NCBI RefSeq assembly: GCF_005938655.1
Contig: NZ_VCQT01000001.1
Location: forward strand, 62,001-126,000
Direction: 5' to 3'
Length of the DNA: 64,000 bases
DNA from: Alloalcanivorax gelatiniphagus
Lineage (GTDB): Bacteria > Pseudomonadota > Gammaproteobacteria > Pseudomonadales > Alcanivoracaceae
Each line of letters starts with the position of its first letter. Position 1 is the first letter of the stretch. The notes below the pieces were generated by a model, which searched no databases, was not told the origin of the DNA, and worked only from the letters and a program-made list of their open reading frames with translations. Position numbers and translations under genes: made by a program. Below, one piece after another: positions 26,191 through 34,803 of the stretch.

Positions 26191-26928
26191 TCAGGCTTCC
26201 GGGCGCAGAATGCGCGCCAGGTCGATGGCCGGGTCCGCTTCGTTCAGGTCGAGCAATTCCTCCAGGGCGCACAGATGGCGGTGGGCCAGGGCCGCCGCCT
26301 GATCCCCCTTGCCCTGGGAGATCAGCTCCGCCAGCCGGGCATGGTCGTCGCCCAGGAAGCAGGCGCTCATGCCCGGTGATTTGTACAGGGCGATGACGAT
26401 GGAGGTGCGCAGCACCAGCTCCCGCATCATTTGCCCGAGCACCTGATTGGGGCAGTGCCGGGCCAGAAAACGGTGCACTTCCATGGAGCAGTGCACCCGG
26501 TCCTGGTCGCGGCCGCTCTGGTGGGCGCTCTTTTCTTCCTTCACCAGCCGCTTGAGTTCCTGCAGGCGGGTCTTGTTCAGGGTGCCGGCGGTGAGCCGCA
26601 TCACCTCGCCCTCCACCAGCCGGCGGGCGGCGAAGATCTGGCGGGTTTCGTCCACGCCGGGACGCGCCACCATGGCCATCTGGTTGGGGCGCTGTTCGAT
26701 AACGTGGTCCGAGGCCAGCCGTGTCAGTGCCTTGCGGATGATGGACCGGCTTACTCCGAACAGCTCGCTGAGCGCCACTTCCGGTAACCGCGAGCCCGGC
26801 GGCAGCCGTTGCGTCAGCACCGCCTCGTAGATCGCCTCATAGATGCTCTGGTCGCTGGCCTTGCGGTGGCTGTCCGGCGCGAGGGCCCGGGCGGCGTTGG
26901 TGTTGCCGGAATCGGAGTCCGTTGCCAT
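26191..26928 (-). CDS. GntR family regulator, FCD/FadR type
   Basis: 245 residues from ATG 26928. N-terminal winged HTH (LPEVALSELFGVSRSIIRKA, LTRLASDHVIEQRP) and an all-helical FCD effector domain with metal-site histidines (EVHRFLARH, DDHARLAEL). Its own promoter region carries TGTATACA (26958-26965), the motif found before the island's other operons, so it is the best candidate repressor. Compare HpxS, the GntR regulator of Klebsiella purine catabolism; orthology is not shown. Confidence 0.92.
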   Translation of the reverse strand: MATDSDSGNTNAARALAPDSHRKASDQSIYEAIYEAVLTQRLPPGSRLPEVALSELFGVSRSIIRKALTRLASDHVIEQRPNQMAMVARPGVDETRQIFAARRLVEGEVMRLTAGTLNKTRLQELKRLVKEEKSAHQSGRDQDRVHCSMEVHRFLARHCPNQVLGQMMRELVLRTSIVIALYKSPGMSACFLGDDHARLAELISQGKGDQAAALAHRHLCALEELLDLNEADPAIDLARILRPEA

Positions 26929-26957
26929 AGATTCAATCTCCCTGGTCGAGCCCGAAA

Positions 26958-26965
26958 TGTATACA
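26958..26965. promoter_or_regulatory. TGTATACA operator before gntR
   Basis: ATGTATACACC 29 bp upstream of the gntR start; consistent with autoregulation. Confidence 0.65.
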
Positions 26966-27003
26966 CCGTATGGCGACGGGGCAACCGACACCGCCGCCGG
27001 GGC

Positions 27004-28197
27004 TCAGGGCCGGTCGGCGGGCTGGTTCAGCCAGCGTTCCAGCAGGGCGCGCTCGTCGTCGGTCATGCCGGTCAGGTTGCCCGGCGGCATGATGTGGGTG
27101 CGCACCGCCACCTGGCCGATCTGGTCCCGGTGCTGGCGGACCGCCGCCTCGCTGTCCAGGAGGATGCCCTTGGGCGGCGCGGTGAAGCCGGCGAAGGACG
27201 GGGTGGCGGCGTGGCAGGCGGCGCAGCGCTGGCCGACCACGGCGGTGACCGCTTCCATGGGCACCGGCGGCGTGTCGGCGGTGTTGTCGCGCTGTTTGGG
27301 CCAGGGTGCGGTGGCCAGGATGATCGCCACCAGACCGGCCAGGCCCAGGGCCAGCAGTCCCCAGTGCCGGCCCGGCAGATGGCGGCGGTTGAAGTAGTGG
27401 CGGATCACGATGCCGGCCAGGGCCAGGGCGGTGAGAATCAGCCAGTTCCAGCCGCTGCCGTAGGTGCTCGGGAAGTGGTTGCTGATCATGATGAACAGCA
27501 CCGGCAGGGTCAGGTAGTTGTTGTGCCGGGAGCGCAGCGCGCCGGCCCGGCCTCTGGCACCGTCCGGTTCGCGGCCGGCTTTCATGGCTTCCACCATGGC
27601 GCGCTGGCCGGGAATGATCACGAAGAACACATTGGCCACCATGCAGGTGCCGATGGCCGCGCCCACGTGGATATAGGCACCACGGCCGCTGAACAGCTGG
27701 CTCAGCCCCCAGGCCAGCAGCACCAGCAGGCCGAACAGCACCGCCGCCAGCGCCACCGGCCGGCGCCCCAGGGGCGAACGGCACAGGCCGTCGTAGACCA
27801 GCCAGCTCAGCGCCAGGGTGGCCAGGCCGATCAGGCTGGCGGTGAGCGGCGATAGGTCCGCCACCGACGGGTCGATCAGGTTGGTGCGCGCGTTCAGGTA
27901 ATAGACCACCGCCAGCAAAAGAATGCCGCTGATCCAGGTGTAGTAGGCCTCCCACTTGAACCAGTGCAGCCGTTCCGGCAGCCGCGCCGGCGCCACCTGG
28001 AATTTCCGCAGGTGGTAGAAGCCACCGCCGTGGATCGCCCACAGGGTGCCCTCCACGCCGTCCGGCTTGTCGCCGTCCCGTTCCAGGTGGTTTTCCAGCC
28101 AGTTGAAGTAGAAGGAGGCGCCGATCCAGGCGATGCCCACGGTGATGTGCAGCCAGCGAATCAGCAGATTCGCCCATTCATACAGATGCGCTTCCAT
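27004..28197 (-). CDS. puuD: urate hydroxylase PuuD
   Basis: 397 residues. Eight or nine membrane segments (start WANLLIRWLHITVGIAWIGA) and a C-terminal cytochrome c domain with CAACH. This is the membrane-bound, cytochrome-linked urate oxidase that converts urate to 5-hydroxyisourate. Translated directly after uraH, whose product acts next; the uraH stop and puuD ATG share one base. Confidence 0.95.
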   Translation of the reverse strand: MEAHLYEWANLLIRWLHITVGIAWIGASFYFNWLENHLERDGDKPDGVEGTLWAIHGGGFYHLRKFQVAPARLPERLHWFKWEAYYTWISGILLLAVVYYLNARTNLIDPSVADLSPLTASLIGLATLALSWLVYDGLCRSPLGRRPVALAAVLFGLLVLLAWGLSQLFSGRGAYIHVGAAIGTCMVANVFFVIIPGQRAMVEAMKAGREPDGARGRAGALRSRHNNYLTLPVLFIMISNHFPSTYGSGWNWLILTALALAGIVIRHYFNRRHLPGRHWGLLALGLAGLVAIILATAPWPKQRDNTADTPPVPMEAVTAVVGQRCAACHAATPSFAGFTAPPKGILLDSEAAVRQHRDQIGQVAVRTHIMPPGNLTGMTDDERALLERWLNQPADRP

Positions 28198-28553
28198 CAG
28201 CTTCCCCGGTAGGTGCTGTAGCCGTAGGGGGAGAGCAGCAGCGGCACATGGTAGTGGCGGTCCGCGTCGGCGACGCCGAAACGCACCACCACTTCGTCCA
28301 GGAAGGCCGGCTCCGGCAGGGTGATGCCCTGGCGGCGGAAGTGCTCGCCGGCCTCGAACACCAGTTGATAGCGGCCCGGGCGCAGGGCCTCGCCCTCCAG
28401 CAGCGGCGCCGGGCTGCGGCCGTCGGCATCAGTATTGCATTGGCAAATCAGTGCCGGCGATTCGCCGTCATTCAGCCGCCACAGCTGCAGCGCAAGACCG
28501 GCGGCGGGCTGGCCCGAGGCGGTGTCGAGAACATGCGTGGTAAGACGTCCCAT
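28197..28553 (-). CDS. uraH: 5-hydroxyisourate hydrolase
   Basis: 118 residues, transthyretin-like. N-terminal LTTHVLDTASGQPA, internal RPGRYQLVFEAGE and the obligatory C-terminal YRGS. Hydrolyses 5-hydroxyisourate to OHCU. ATG 28553 fits the family N-terminus. Confidence 0.96.
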   Translation of the reverse strand: MGRLTTHVLDTASGQPAAGLALQLWRLNDGESPALICQCNTDADGRSPAPLLEGEALRPGRYQLVFEAGEHFRRQGITLPEPAFLDEVVVRFGVADADRHYHVPLLLSPYGYSTYRGS

Positions 28554-28571
28554 TGGCCTTTCCTCGAATTT

Positions 28572-28614
28572 TGTATATTTCGATGTCGACAATAAAATCA
28601 CATAAATGTATACA
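28572..28614. promoter_or_regulatory. divergent uraH/puuE promoter region with TGTATACA
   Basis: AT-rich island in GC-rich DNA. Perfect TGTATACA at 28607-28614 and a degenerate TGTATATT at 28572-28579. On the minus strand TTGCAC, 18 bases (containing the operator), TTTTAT forms a plausible sigma-70 type promoter toward uraH-puuD. No sigma-54 pattern was found here. Confidence 0.5.
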
Positions 28615-28661
28615 TGTGCAATGCAGGCTCACCGATTACCCAGTAGCAAGGAGACAACGCC

Positions 28662-29579
28662 ATGGCCGTGGAGCAACCCGGTAAGGACTATCCCCGGGAT
28701 TTGATCGGCTACGGGCCGAACCCGCCGGACCCGCGGTGGCCCGGCGGCGCCCGGCTGGCGGTGCAGTTCGTGCTCAACTACGAAGAGGGCGGCGAGAACT
28801 GCGTGCTGCATGGCGATGCCGCGTCGGAGTCGTTTCTGTCGGAGATGGTGGGCACGGACGCGCGGCCCGGCGTGCGTCATATGAGCATGGAGTCGCTTTA
28901 TGAATACGGCAGCCGCGCCGGCGTCTGGCGGTTGTTGCGGTTGTTTCGGCGTTATCGCCTGCCGCTGACCATTTTCGCCGTGGGCATGGCCGCCGAGCGC
29001 CACCCGGAGGTGATCCGCGCCATGGTCGGTGAGGGCCATGAAATCTGCAGCCACGGCTATCGCTGGATCGACTATCAGTACGTGCCGGAGGCAGTGGAGG
29101 CGGAGCATATTGGCCGGGCCGTGGAGGCCCTGACCCGGGCCGCCGGCACCGCGCCGCTGGGCTGGTACACCGGTCGCACCAGCCCCAACACCCGGCGGCT
29201 GGTGGTGGAGCACGGCGGCTTTCTCTACGACGCGGACGATTACAACGACGACCTGCCGTTCTGGACCCCGGTGGGGGAGCAGCGTCATCTGGTGGTGCCC
29301 TACACGCTGGACGCCAACGATATGCGCTTCTCATCGCCGGCCGGCTTCAACCATGGTGAACAGTTCTTCCGCTACCTGCGTGACAGCTTTGATTATCTCT
29401 ACCAGGAAGGCGCCGAGACGCCGCGTATGATGTCCGTGGGGCTGCACTGCCGGTTGGCCGGGCGCCCGGGCCGCGCCGCCGCCCTGGAAAAATTCCTCAA
29501 GCATGTGCGCGCCCACCAGGATGTCTGGGTGACGCGCCGCATCGACATCGCGCGCCACTGGATGGAGCACCATGGCTGA
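28662..29579 (+). CDS. puuE: allantoinase PuuE (polysaccharide-deacetylase fold)
   Basis: 305 residues. N-terminal DYPRDLIGYGPNPPDPRWPG and VLNYEEGGENCVLHGD are typical of the PuuE type of metal-light allantoinase; HGYRWIDYQYV is the catalytic region. Opens allantoin to allantoate. AAGGAG lies nine bases before the ATG. Overlaps uraD by 8 bp. Confidence 0.95.
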   Translation: MAVEQPGKDYPRDLIGYGPNPPDPRWPGGARLAVQFVLNYEEGGENCVLHGDAASESFLSEMVGTDARPGVRHMSMESLYEYGSRAGVWRLLRLFRRYRLPLTIFAVGMAAERHPEVIRAMVGEGHEICSHGYRWIDYQYVPEAVEAEHIGRAVEALTRAAGTAPLGWYTGRTSPNTRRLVVEHGGFLYDADDYNDDLPFWTPVGEQRHLVVPYTLDANDMRFSSPAGFNHGEQFFRYLRDSFDYLYQEGAETPRMMSVGLHCRLAGRPGRAAALEKFLKHVRAHQDVWVTRRIDIARHWMEHHG

Positions 29580-30105
29580 TACCCGGTTATTGTCGCCGCG
29601 CCCCAGCACCCTGGACGAAGACGCCTTCGTGGCCTGCTATGGCGACGTTTATGAACACTCCCCCTGGATTGCCCGGCAGACCCACCGCCAGGGGTTGGGC
29701 GAGGAGGACGACAGGCCGGCGGCCCTGGCGGCGCGGCTGGCGGCGGTGTTCGATGCCGCCGACGAGGAAGCGCAATTGAAAGTGCTGCGCGCGCACCCGG
29801 ACCTGGCCGGCAAGCTGGCGGTGGGCGAGGCGCTCACCGCCGACTCCAGCGCCGAACAGGCCGGCGCCGGTCTGGATCAGTGCACGCCGGAGGAGTTCGA
29901 GCGCTTCCAGGCCCTCAATGAGAAATACAAGGCGCGCTTCCGGTTCCCGTTCATTCTGGCGGTGCGCGGCCTGCATCGCCGCGACATCCTGGCGGCCTTC
30001 GAGGCGCGGGTGAGCAACGATCCGGAAACGGAACGGGCCACGGCGGTGGCCCAGGTCAATCGCATCGCCGCCCTGCGACTGGCGGCCCGTGTCGGGGTGA
30101 ATTAG
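29572..30105 (+). CDS. uraD: OHCU decarboxylase
   Basis: 177 residues. Motifs RAHPDLAGKLA (catalytic His), then FQALNEKYKARFRFPFILAV and LHRRDILAAFEAR. Makes S-allantoin from 2-oxo-4-hydroxy-4-carboxy-5-ureidoimidazoline, between the UraH and PuuE steps. Its TAG overlaps the convergent guaD TAA. Confidence 0.95.
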   Translation: MADTRLLSPRPSTLDEDAFVACYGDVYEHSPWIARQTHRQGLGEEDDRPAALAARLAAVFDAADEEAQLKVLRAHPDLAGKLAVGEALTADSSAEQAGAGLDQCTPEEFERFQALNEKYKARFRFPFILAVRGLHRRDILAAFEARVSNDPETERATAVAQVNRIAALRLAARVGVN

Positions 30106-31370
30106 CCCAGCGGCGGCCAGTCGTCGCCGTCTTCTTCCTGCCCCAGGTCCACCGGGCTGCCGCCGATCCAGGTGCGCAGCGGCCGCTCTTCCAGGTCGCG
30201 GGCCTCCCCGGCCAGCAATGACTCAAACCAGTGATCGGGTCCGCCCCGGCGGTCCGGCAGCGGCAGCTCCACGAAGTCCGCCCGTTTGCCCGGCGCGAAA
30301 CTGCCCGCCCGGTCGTCGCGGCCCAGGCATTCGGCGCCGGCCAGGGTGGCGTGGTAGAGCGCTTCGCGGGCGTTGACGTCGACACCGGCGTCGCGGTGCT
30401 GGGCAAGAAATCGCTGCATCACATGCAACATGCTGTGGCTGGGGCCGGCACCCACGTCCGAGGCCAGCGCATAGCGGATGCCGTGCCGGCGCACCGCCTG
30501 CAGATCCATGCGGCCGCTGTCCAGCGCCTCATTGCTGGACGGGCAATGGGCGATCCAGGCGCCGCGCCGGGCCAGGGTCTCATGCTCCCGGGGGCTGAGA
30601 TGAATGCAGTGGCCGAGCACCGAGCGCGGCCCGAGCAGGCCGGCCCGGTCGTACACGTCGGTGTAGTCCTGGGCTTCCGGAAACGCTTCGCGGATCTCGC
30701 GTACCTCGTTCAGCGATTCCGACAGGTGGGTCTGGATCAGGGCGTTCTCCCGGCGCGCCAGGTCGCCCAGCTCGCGCATCAGTTCGGCGCTGCAATTGAG
30801 GGCGAAGCGCGGCGTCACCGCGTAGTGCTCGTGGCCCAGTTTTTTGAGCAGGGGCGCCACCTGGTCGGCGTTGTCCGGGCTGGCCCGGCACAGTGGTTCC
30901 GGCGCCGCCTTTTCCATGATCGAGTTGCCGAGCACCCAGTCGCCGATGGCTTCACTGGCGGCGATCTCCAGGGCCCGCACATGGGGGCTGGAGTAGGCCA
31001 TGCCCAGGGTGGTGCCGGCGCGGGTGGTGTCGTGGAAGAAGGTCTGGGCGTGGCGGCGGGCGAACAGTTCGTTGTCGAACTCTATTTCCTCCGGCCAGAT
31101 ATGGTTGCGCAGCCATTCCATCAGGTCGCTCTGGAAGCGGCCGCGCACATGGTGCTGCACCCAGTGGATGTGCACGTCGACGAAGCCCGGCACCAGCAGA
31201 CTGTCCAGTTCCAGCATCGCCGAGACTTTCTGCTGGCGAAATTCGCTCATGGGGCCCATGCACAGGATGCGGCCTTCGTGCACCAGCAGGCCGCCGTCAC
31301 GGTAAAACACCCAATGGTCGGCGCCCACCGGGTTAAGCAGGCTGGCTCGGATCAGCAGGGGCTCGCCCAT
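30102..31370 (-). CDS. guaD: guanine deaminase
   Basis: 422 residues. Amidohydrolase-fold guanine deaminase (guanine to xanthine plus ammonia). Metal ligands in VDVHIHWVQH, HLSESLNEV and LGHCIHLSPRE, Asp in SDVGAGPSHSML, all GuaD-like. Divergent from the WrbA-like gene; TGTATACA at 31391-31398 is 21 bp before the start. Confidence 0.94.
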   Translation of the reverse strand: MGEPLLIRASLLNPVGADHWVFYRDGGLLVHEGRILCMGPMSEFRQQKVSAMLELDSLLVPGFVDVHIHWVQHHVRGRFQSDLMEWLRNHIWPEEIEFDNELFARRHAQTFFHDTTRAGTTLGMAYSSPHVRALEIAASEAIGDWVLGNSIMEKAAPEPLCRASPDNADQVAPLLKKLGHEHYAVTPRFALNCSAELMRELGDLARRENALIQTHLSESLNEVREIREAFPEAQDYTDVYDRAGLLGPRSVLGHCIHLSPREHETLARRGAWIAHCPSSNEALDSGRMDLQAVRRHGIRYALASDVGAGPSHSMLHVMQRFLAQHRDAGVDVNAREALYHATLAGAECLGRDDRAGSFAPGKRADFVELPLPDRRGGPDHWFESLLAGEARDLEERPLRTWIGGSPVDLGQEEDGDDWPPLG

Positions 31371-31390
31371 GTCGACCTCTTCGCGGGGAA

Positions 31391-31398
31391 TGTATACA
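31391..31398. promoter_or_regulatory. TGTATACA operator before guaD
   Basis: Perfect palindrome within ATGTATACACC, the same 11-mer as before gntR. Confidence 0.65.
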
Positions 31399-31473
31399 CC
31401 TTTTTAGTCTGTCTCCCGTCGGCGGGCAAGTCCCGGTTGCGGCGGGCCGCTGTGGTGCGAAACCGCGCTTCAA

Positions 31474-31490
31474 TGCGCCTTGGCGGTGCG
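31474..31490. promoter_or_regulatory. NtrC-like enhancer site
   Basis: TGCGCC-TTGGC-GGTGCG matches the NtrC consensus TGCACC-N5-GGTGCA at 10 of 12 positions, 55 bp upstream of the -24 element of the sigma-54 promoter at 31545. Confidence 0.5.
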
Positions 31491-31544
31491 CCCGCCGTTG
31501 GCGTGGCAATGGTGGGCGGGGCGGCGGTTGTCGGCCCGGAAGCG

Positions 31545-31559
31545 TGGCATGGGGCTTGC
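31545..31559 (+). promoter_or_regulatory. sigma-54 type promoter of the WrbA-like gene
   Basis: TGGCAT-GGGGC-TTGC, with the GG-N10-GC spacing kept. An operator follows two bases later. Confidence 0.65.
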
Positions 31560-31560
31560 C

Positions 31561-31568
31561 TGTATACA
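31561..31568. promoter_or_regulatory. TGTATACA operator at the transcription start
   Basis: CCTGTATACAGG is a 12-bp perfect palindrome, immediately after the -12 element, so it covers the expected +1 of the plus-strand promoter. Confidence 0.7.
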
Positions 31569-31614
31569 GGTTCAGGCTCCAGTTCGGGGCATCGCTGAAT
31601 GACAGGAGAACCTC

Positions 31615-32271
31615 ATGTCCGAACCGAAACGTGTTTGTGTGATTTGTGATTCCCGCTATGGCACCACTTTGGAGCTGGCCCGCGCGGTGGTTCGCGGCGC
31701 CGAGGAGGAGGGGGCGGAGGTGCGTTTGTGCCGGGTGGACATCGAGGAGCCGGAGTACAGCGTCGATCCGGAGCGGGCGGATTTTCAGGCTACTTTGGCG
31801 GAGTACCGGGCGTTGCCTCGGGCCAGGGAGGCGGATATGGAGTGGGCGGGGGGGATCGTTTGGGGTTCGCCCACCCGTTATGGGTTGATGAGTACGCCGT
31901 TGCGGGCGTTCATGGATGAGGTGGCGCCGTTGTGGCGGCGGGGGGCGTTGATCGGGAAGGTGGGGGCGGCGTTTACGTCCACCGGGGGGATGCATTCGGG
32001 GCATGAGATTTGTTTGCTCAATCTTTTGATGCCGTTTTTGCAGCATGGGATGGTGGTGGTGGGGGTGCCGCATAGTGTTCCGGAGTTGGTGCATACGGTT
32101 AAGGGTGGGTCGCCGTATGGGGCGTCGGCGGTGACGGGTTTTGATGGGACTCGGGGGGTGGATGATAACGAGCGGGCGATTGCTCGGGCGTTGGGGGCTC
32201 GGGTGGCGCGGTTGACGGGGCAGGTTGTGCCGGAGCCAGCGTCCGTGGAGTTGGCGGCCTATGGGGAGTGA
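31615..32271 (+). CDS. NAD(P)H/FMN flavodoxin-like oxidoreductase (WrbA-like)
   Basis: 218 residues. Flavodoxin fold: phosphate loop SRYGTTLELARAV (residues ~13-25), GSPTRYGLMSTPLRAFMDE and TSTGGMHSGHE. Could recycle quinones or supply reduced flavin to the oxygenases of the island; that is inference. From about base 31715 onward its codons favour G- and T-ending forms (ggg, ttg, gtg, gat) unlike the C-ending usage of neighbours. Confidence 0.85.
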   Translation: MSEPKRVCVICDSRYGTTLELARAVVRGAEEEGAEVRLCRVDIEEPEYSVDPERADFQATLAEYRALPRAREADMEWAGGIVWGSPTRYGLMSTPLRAFMDEVAPLWRRGALIGKVGAAFTSTGGMHSGHEICLLNLLMPFLQHGMVVVGVPHSVPELVHTVKGGSPYGASAVTGFDGTRGVDDNERAIARALGARVARLTGQVVPEPASVELAAYGE

Positions 32272-32273
32272 GG

Positions 32274-33658
32274 TGGTGCTCTCCATCCGGTCTCGCGGCT
32301 CCGTGGGCACCCCAACGCGCGGTGGCCGTTTTTTGTAGGAGCGGCTTCAGCCGCGATAAGCCCTTCTGGTGCGAGAGCGTTGGTTGCCCGCGCATTGGTT
32401 CTCCATCCCGGCCGCCCCGAGACCAGCACCACCCTCCCCGGACACGCCGTGAATACATCCCTGTAGGCTCGCGTTGGCCATCCCTGGCCAACGACGGTCC
32501 GGGGAGGGCGGCACCGGCCTCGCGGCTCCGTGGGCACCCCGACGCGCGGGGGAGGTTTTTTGTAGGAGCGGCTTCAGCCGCGATAAGCGCTTCTGATACG
32601 AGAGCGTTGGTCGTCCGCGCATTGGTTCTCCATCCAGGCCGCCGCGAGACCAGCACCACCCTCCCCGGACACGCCGTGAATACGTCCCTGTAGGCTCGCG
32701 TTGGCCATCCATGGCCAACGACGGCCCGGGGAGGGTGGCACCGGCCTCGCGGCTCCGCGCCTACCCCAACGCGAGGTGCCCGGTTTTGTAGGAGCGGCTT
32801 CAGCCGCGATAAGCGTTTCTGGTGCGATTGCGCTTGGCCGGCCCGCGCGTTTGATCCTCCATCCAGACCGCCACGAGACCGGCACCACCCTCCTCGGACA
32901 CGCCGTGAATACATCCCTGTAGGCTCGCGTTGGCCATCCCTGGCCAACGACGGTCCGGGGAGGGCGGCCCCGGCCTCGCGGCTCCGCGCGTACCCCAACG
33001 CGAGGTGGCCGGTTTTTGTAGGAGCGGCTTCAGCCGCGATAAGCCCTTCTGATACGAGGGCGTTGGTTGCCCGCGCATTGGTTCTCCATCCAGGCCGCCA
33101 CGAGACCAGCACCGCCCTCCCCGGACACGCCGTGAATACGTCCCTGTAGGCTCGCGTTGGCCATCCCTGGCCAACGACGGTCCGGGAAGGGCGGTACCGG
33201 CCTCGCGGCTCCGTGGGCACCCCGGCGCGCGGGGGAGGTTTTTTGTAGGAGCGGCTTCAGCCGCGATAAGCGCTTCTGATACGAGAGCGTTGGTCGTCCG
33301 CGCATTGGTTCTCCATCCAGGCCGCCACGAGACCGGCACCGCCCTCCCCGGACACGCCGTGAATACGTCCCTGTAGGCTCGCGTTGGCCATCCCTGGCCA
33401 ACGACGGTCCGGGGAGGGCGGCCCCGGCCTCGCGGCTCCGCGCGTACCCCAACGCGAGGTGGCCGGTTTTGTAGGAGCGGCTTCAGCCGCGATAAGCGCT
33501 TCTGATACGAGGGCGTTGGTTGCCCGCGCATTGGTTCTCCATCCAGGCCGCCGCGAGGCCGCCACCGCCCTTCCCGGACACGCCGTGAACCCTTCCCTGG
33601 GGGCTCGCGTTGGCCATCCCTGGCCAACGACGGTCCGGGAAGGGCGCCACCCTCGTCG
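32274..33658. repeat. tandem array of six ~227-bp REP-containing units
   Basis: The REP start (TGTAGGAGCGGCTTCAGC) recurs at 32334, 32561, 32787, 33017, 33244 and 33470, i.e. periods of 227, 226, 230, 227 and 226 bp; a truncated unit precedes the first. Each unit carries the REP palindrome, a CCCTCCCCGGAC ... GTCCGGGGAGGG stem pair about 65 bp apart, and an inner GTTGGCC-N6-GGCCAAC hairpin. Long open frames on the minus strand in this array are consequences of the repeat and are not genes. This fills the 1.5-kb gap between the WrbA-like gene and the next binding protein gene. Confidence 0.95.
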
Positions 33659-33709
33659 TGGCTTCTGGGGTGGTTGCACTGTTTTGGGGATGAGGTGGTG
33701 TCGGTGGGT

Positions 33710-33724
33710 GGGCACGAAGGTTGC
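33710..33724 (+). promoter_or_regulatory. sigma-54 type promoter
   Basis: GGGCAC-GAAGG-TTGC, GG-N10-GC, just after the repeat array and upstream of the binding protein gene at 33795. TGCACT-GTTTT-GGGGAT at 33675-33691 is a weak NtrC half-site. Confidence 0.6.
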
Positions 33725-33725
33725 T

Positions 33726-33733
33726 TGTATACG
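33726..33733. promoter_or_regulatory. TGTATACG operator
   Basis: One-base variant of TGTATACA, two bases after the -12 element, the same geometry as at 31561. Confidence 0.6.
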
Positions 33734-33794
33734 AAAGGAGAGTACCTAGCGAACGCAAGCAATCTGATGGCAAGCAATTTGATGGAGAGCACCG

Positions 33795-34793
33795 ATGCGC
33801 GTGATATCGAAGAGTGGTTTTTCCCGGCGCCTGGGGGCGGCGGTTCTGGCGGTTGTGGGTTTGGCCGGGAGTGGGGGCGCTTGGGCGCTGGATAAGGTGA
33901 CGTTGGGGACCAGTTGGTATGCCCAGGCGGAGCATGGTGGGTTTTATCAGGCTCAGGCCACCGGGATTTATGAGAAGCATGGGTTGGATGTGACGATCAA
34001 GATGGGCGGGCCGCAGGTGAATGGTCTGCAGTTGCTGTTGGCGGGTCAGTACGATTTCACCATGGGTTATCCGTTGCGGAACATCAATGCGGTGGGTGAG
34101 GGGTTGCCGGTGGTGAGTGTGGCGGCGTCTTTTCAGAAGGATCCGCAGGGTTTGATCGCCCATCCGCAGGTGAAGGATCTGCAGTCGGTGGGGGATCGCA
34201 CGGTGCTGATTTCCACGTCGGCCCGTTCTACTTATTGGCCGTGGTTGCAGGCGGAGTATGGGTTCAAGGACAGCCAGGCGAAGCCGTATACGTTCAGTCT
34301 GGGGCCGTTCCTGGCGGATAAGGAGCTGGTGCAGCAGGCCTATGTGAGTTCCGAGCCGTTCGCCGCCGAGAAGGGTGGTGTGAAGCCGAATTTCTTCCTG
34401 TTCGCGGATTACGGTTACCCGCCCTATGGGGCGACGCTGGAGACCCGCCGGGCGTTGGTGGAGGAGAAGCCGGAGATGGTGCGTCGATTCGTGCAGGCGA
34501 CCATGGAGGGTTGGAAGAGCTATCTGGAAGATCCGGCGCCGGGGAATGCGTTGATCCAGAAGGACAATCCGGAGATGACCGATGAGCAGCTGGCCTATGG
34601 TCTGGCCAAGCTCAAGGAGTACGGGATCATCGCCGGCGGTGATGCCGCTGAGAAGGGTCTGGGTTATATGAGCGATGCCCGTTGGGAGAAGACCTTCGAT
34701 TTCATGGTGAAGGCCGGTCTGGTGTCCGACGACGTGGACTATAAAGAGGCCTATACCCTGGAATTCCTGCCCGAGGAGCCGGTGCTGCCGTGA
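33795..34793 (+). CDS. ABC transporter substrate-binding protein (tandem copy 1)
   Basis: 332 residues. Signal peptide of about 31 residues. NMT1-like domain beginning LGTSWYAQAEHGGFYQAQAT, then MGGPQVNGLQLLLAGQ. Ends YTLEFLPEEPVLP, identical to its tandem paralogue at 35006. No permease or ATPase follows, so it must use another importer in the cell (sets at 19259 or 47418) or an unlinked one. Codon use over most of the gene is G/T-ending and differs from the paralogue. Confidence 0.92.
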   Translation: MRVISKSGFSRRLGAAVLAVVGLAGSGGAWALDKVTLGTSWYAQAEHGGFYQAQATGIYEKHGLDVTIKMGGPQVNGLQLLLAGQYDFTMGYPLRNINAVGEGLPVVSVAASFQKDPQGLIAHPQVKDLQSVGDRTVLISTSARSTYWPWLQAEYGFKDSQAKPYTFSLGPFLADKELVQQAYVSSEPFAAEKGGVKPNFFLFADYGYPPYGATLETRRALVEEKPEMVRRFVQATMEGWKSYLEDPAPGNALIQKDNPEMTDEQLAYGLAKLKEYGIIAGGDAAEKGLGYMSDARWEKTFDFMVKAGLVSDDVDYKEAYTLEFLPEEPVLP

Positions 34794-34803
34794 CCCCAGG
34801 GGG

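Noticed and set aside
31399-31450. Search for a sigma-54 promoter toward guaD on the minus strand
   Set aside because: The best string (GCAACCGGGACTTGC) has wrong spacing and a poor -24 box.
32334-33492. Regular repeats considered as a CRISPR array
   Set aside because: The period is about 227 bp, units are homologous over their whole length and there are no unique spacers; no cas genes.
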